A stretch of 64,000 nucleotides of DNA, taken from the NCBI GenBank assembly GCA_964036275.1, contig OZ038435.1, positions 30,485,521 through 30,549,520 of the forward strand, given 5' to 3'. Shown here in pieces: positions 60,739-64,000 of this stretch; positions within the stretch are counted from its first letter, which is position 1; each line of letters begins with the position of its first letter. Made by a program: the position numbers and the translations under genes. The DNA comes from Litoditis marina. Its lineage: Eukaryota > Nematoda > Chromadorea > Rhabditida > Rhabditidae. The notes under the pieces were generated by a model, which was given only the letters and a program-made list of their open reading frames with translations, was not told where the DNA came from and did not search any database.

Positions 60739-62106
60739 TCAAGGTCTTTCAGCCTGGTGTGGGTGAATGGGGGTAAAGTGGTGTGGAGATTGATGAGTAG
60801 CTGTTGCACCCTGAAATGGCCGAGAAGAATTAGAATTATCAAGTTGTTGCTGATTATATTTGAAGGTTTTATTTTATTGATTCATACAGACGAGAAAAGA
60901 ACTCAAAGGACCACTAATAGTGGGCTAATTCTTTATTTAACCGCGTTTTTTGTTAACCGCGTCAGTTAACCGTTAACCCAAAATAATTGATTTTTTGGCT
61001 TATGGTGGCATAATTTTAGGTAATAAAACCCTGCAGAGAATACTTAACCATATTGCCTGTTCCTGGGTTAAAGTTCAGCCAATTGTTATAACAAACCTGG
61101 TCTGAAACTTGTGTGAATGCACTATTGGGTGAAGGTTCAAGAGGGGCGGCTGCCAAGGAAACGGCCGTATGTGGAAGAGGAAGCGGGCTGGCGGCAGAAT
61201 ACTGAAAACATGAGAATTTGAACAGTCGCTAAGGATCAACTCAACATAATGATGACCAATCAACGTTGTGCCCAAAACCCGAACAGTTCGATTTGAATCA
61301 AAAACGGCCTTCTCACAAAACATTTCTCACTAGTCATCGAAAATCAAAATAAAATCCATACGTTATCACTAGTTCTTTTCAGCAAGGAGAATTCAATATT
61401 GATGAATGACTGAACGTAAGCATATTTCATAATACGATGAGGTGAACCCAATTGCAATTTTTCATTCTTTTGCACCGCCCAACATTTTGAAAAACTAAAT
61501 CCAATTTCGATGCAGTGGGATCATTCCACAGCCATCTTCAAATATCACGGAATGAGACGTACCTGAGGATGGGAATAGGTTGACTGCAACAACTCTGCCG
61601 GAGGCACAAAAGCTGGTACTAAAATGAAGGCAAATTAGATCAAAGTAAGTCACTTCGCTCTATAACCGCACTGAATAGCATTATATAAAACTTTCTTATG
61701 AAGACGTACAGCCATTTATTACGTGAAGATTTATACCTGCTTGTCTACTAGGTACTGCATGCTCATATCATAGTTTTCGAACAATAAATATATCCACTAA
61801 CAAAGAGTCTAGGATAACCTGGCTCGTGGACAGAAAAAAAGAAATTTACCCACCTTGGGTAGACGCGAATACTTTGGCCAAATCCGCCTGAGGCATATAC
61901 TGTGTTCCATACTGATGATGTTGCTGTTGCAGATTATTTGTAGCGTGAATGGGCATTGGGTACTGTATCGGTGCCTGTTGATGTGATGTCGATACGACTG
62001 GACTCGAATACAAATGTTGCTGCTGTGCATACATCTGGTGCTGCTGTTGCTGCTGATAGTACTGTTGATATTGTTGATGTTGCTGTTGTTGAAGATGTTG
62101 TTGTAA

Positions 62107-62139
<33 letters not shown>

Positions 62140-63782
62140 ATGATGATGATACTCTACTTGTGATGGTACACGATCAGCCTCAGCTGGGTGCGAGGTTTCC
62201 TGAAATAATGATGAATAACAAAATTATATTAATTCTACAACCCCTTAGATGAGAGCTTCAACTAGTTGGCAACATACATTATTGACAGTCAGTGATCGGT
62301 TACTAGCGAAGTCAATATCATAATTTTCCTAAACGACGCAAATAGTACTCAACACCTGCAATTTTGTTCAGAATCACTCAATAGGAAGTAACTGGCTAAG
62401 TTCTCAACTAAAGTTCTCTAGTTAGCATCATTCGTACGTCGAATCCCACAGTACAAACTTGAATGTTGTATTCAATTTTTCAACGTGTTAAAGAAACTTT
62501 CAGTGTTTATGCCAATTTCTATATGCTTACATCAACTTTATCAAGACTTATATGGGACGATTATGTTTTATTTGGACAACTCTCCTTCAAAAGTTGAGAA
62601 TGTATACTGTAGTGGTTCACGTATAGATGAAATGTCCTATAGAGTGTCTATGAATATTACCTCGACGCTGCCCGAGGGCAGGGGGACATGTTCATTGGGA
62701 GTGGCCGTTTCGGGGACATATTGAGAGGGCGGAGACATGGCTACAGGCGACTGGGCTACCACGGGCGACGTCGCTCCCGAGTGCACTATCACCTCCATCT
62801 GAAAGGTAATTGCACGTGTAACAATCATACACCAGTAAGGTTCAACTATTTGACAGAAAGTAACCGTTGATAAAAGTCAACACTTGAAAATTAACGATTC
62901 TTCATCAGAAATTAACAGATTTTACTGTTTTTGGCGAACAAAGTAATCCGTTTTTCAAATTTGTCTAGCTATTCAGACAATTTTAGTGAGGTGTGGTGAC
63001 GGTGATGTTTTCTTCTGACAGTCAAATTTCTGCCGACGCAGAGGTCGGCCATGGACCCCACCATGCAACATTCTGACGTCATGAATAATACAACTCCACG
63101 ATTGAACATGAAAGATCGCATTTTTCTAAATCGATGTTTGTGCCTCCAGTATACAAAGTCAATGTTCCCGAGAACGGGTTCCTTTCTGTGGAATAATCAC
63201 AGTCAGAACACGGAACTTCACCAACCAGTTCGGGTATTTCGACTGGAGCAGTTGGGGCGACAATTGACTGACTAGATGACGATGGCGCCGACGTCGCGAC
63301 GCTGGACGAACTTGGTTGACCGGACGTCTGCAATCACGGTTGCGGTTTGAAATAGATTTTCACTATCGAAATTAATTCAACCAAAAAGAGCCCAAGTACA
63401 AACTCATTGGCAAGACGAATACTATGTACGATAGAGCGTCAGAGCGACAGTCCACAAAGTACCTTGGGACACCCTAAACTCGTTTTGGTTTCTAAAAAAA
63501 GCTATCTGAAAATAATTTCCCAAAAATATAGTAATAACCGTTATAAATAGTTAACTAGTAACTCTGCTCAGAAAACCGGCGGCGCGCGTGTCATGCAGTT
63601 CACATCGCTCAGAAACAAACGTTTGTGAAGGGGTCCGCCCACAAAATTCCCTCGTAACTGTTGACTAGCTCACCTCAGTCTCCACACTCGACTCAGTTGG
63701 TATGGCTGGCGCAATGTGAACCTTTCCCACCCGCGAACTGGATGCCACCGCAATAAGAGACGTTGCCTCGGTCGCCGATTGA
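60739..63782 (-). CDS. Gene F: Gln/His-rich low-complexity protein (5' end off window)
   Basis: Exons, high to low: 63782-63674, 63327-63226, 62798-62661, 62199-61854, 61618-61563, 61201-61097, 60810-60739 (TGA). All phases join, about 308 codons; the first exon begins in phase 2, so more lies beyond 64000. The product is Ser/Thr/Pro/Ala-rich. The largest exon encodes a prion-like tract of His, Gln and Tyr (EYHHHHQQQQQHQQQQ, then repeated QQY/QQH). The end is Pro/His-rich (SPHHFTPIHPHQAERP). No folded domain is visible, only disordered C-terminal sequence as found in RNA-binding or transcription proteins. The family is not recognised. The donor at 63226 (GTTGGT) is weak. Confidence 0.72.
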
Positions 63783-64000
63783 CTGTAAACAAAGTCACAT
63801 TGAACTACTTTCACTATGAAATTGTGAAATCGTGATATTGCCCGCATCTGAATGAAAAACGGGTTCTATTATGTAGAATAATCAAAATACTAGTTATGAA
63901 TCCATATTCATAACGTCAACAACGTACAACAAACGAACCGGTAACTACAACACTCTCCTAATAACCACTACGATCATATTTTTTCTCCACCTTGTATCCT

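Overview
This window is animal nuclear DNA, most likely from a nematode. Every protein-coding gene I could resolve is split into short exons with GT..AG introns and TTTCAG-type acceptors, and some start codons follow directly after an acceptor, as in trans-spliced genes. The strongest taxonomic clue is a complete mitochondrial EF-Tu (59954-55879, minus) whose last domain is followed by about 57 extra residues. That is the hallmark of nematode EF-Tu1, which serves T-armless mitochondrial tRNAs. I cannot name the species.

Layout. (1) 250-15174 (minus) and 16490-34978 (plus) hold two divergent, head-to-head paralogues separated by 1.3 kb. Their C-terminal halves are a P-loop GTPase, a Cys/His-rich module and a helical tail. 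These halves share the same exon order, phases and mostly identical exon lengths, but their N-terminal halves are unrelated: three YRxWK-type helical units in the minus gene (which runs off the left edge) and KH-like units plus a charged linker in the plus gene. (2) 35808-39845 (minus) is a RAD1/mrt-2 checkpoint clamp gene. (3) 43640-51532 (minus) is a 15-exon gene of about 649 codons with SUMO-interaction-like motifs. (4) 52882-54496 (minus) holds unresolved ORFs. (5) 54545-55316 (plus) encodes a small mitochondrial membrane protein, COX8-like. (6) 55879-59954 (minus) is mitochondrial EF-Tu. (7) 60739-63782 (minus) is the 3' part of a Gln/His/Pro/Ser-rich gene that runs off the right edge.

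Introns and spacers are packed with repeats. They include a Penelope-like reverse transcriptase, an LTR element with two 401-bp LTRs and a 4-bp target duplication, hAT-like non-autonomous elements with perfect 8-bp target duplications (two of them filled with different simple satellites), two copies of a 1.9-kb foldback-plus-satellite element, G-rich tracts and GA microsatellites. Beside the Penelope-like ORF lies a 79-nt sequence with all core pieces of a hammerhead ribozyme in an unusual strand order, apparently formed by two kissing hairpins.

All exon models were worked out by eye from reading frame, splice phase and paralogue comparison. No search or alignment program was run.
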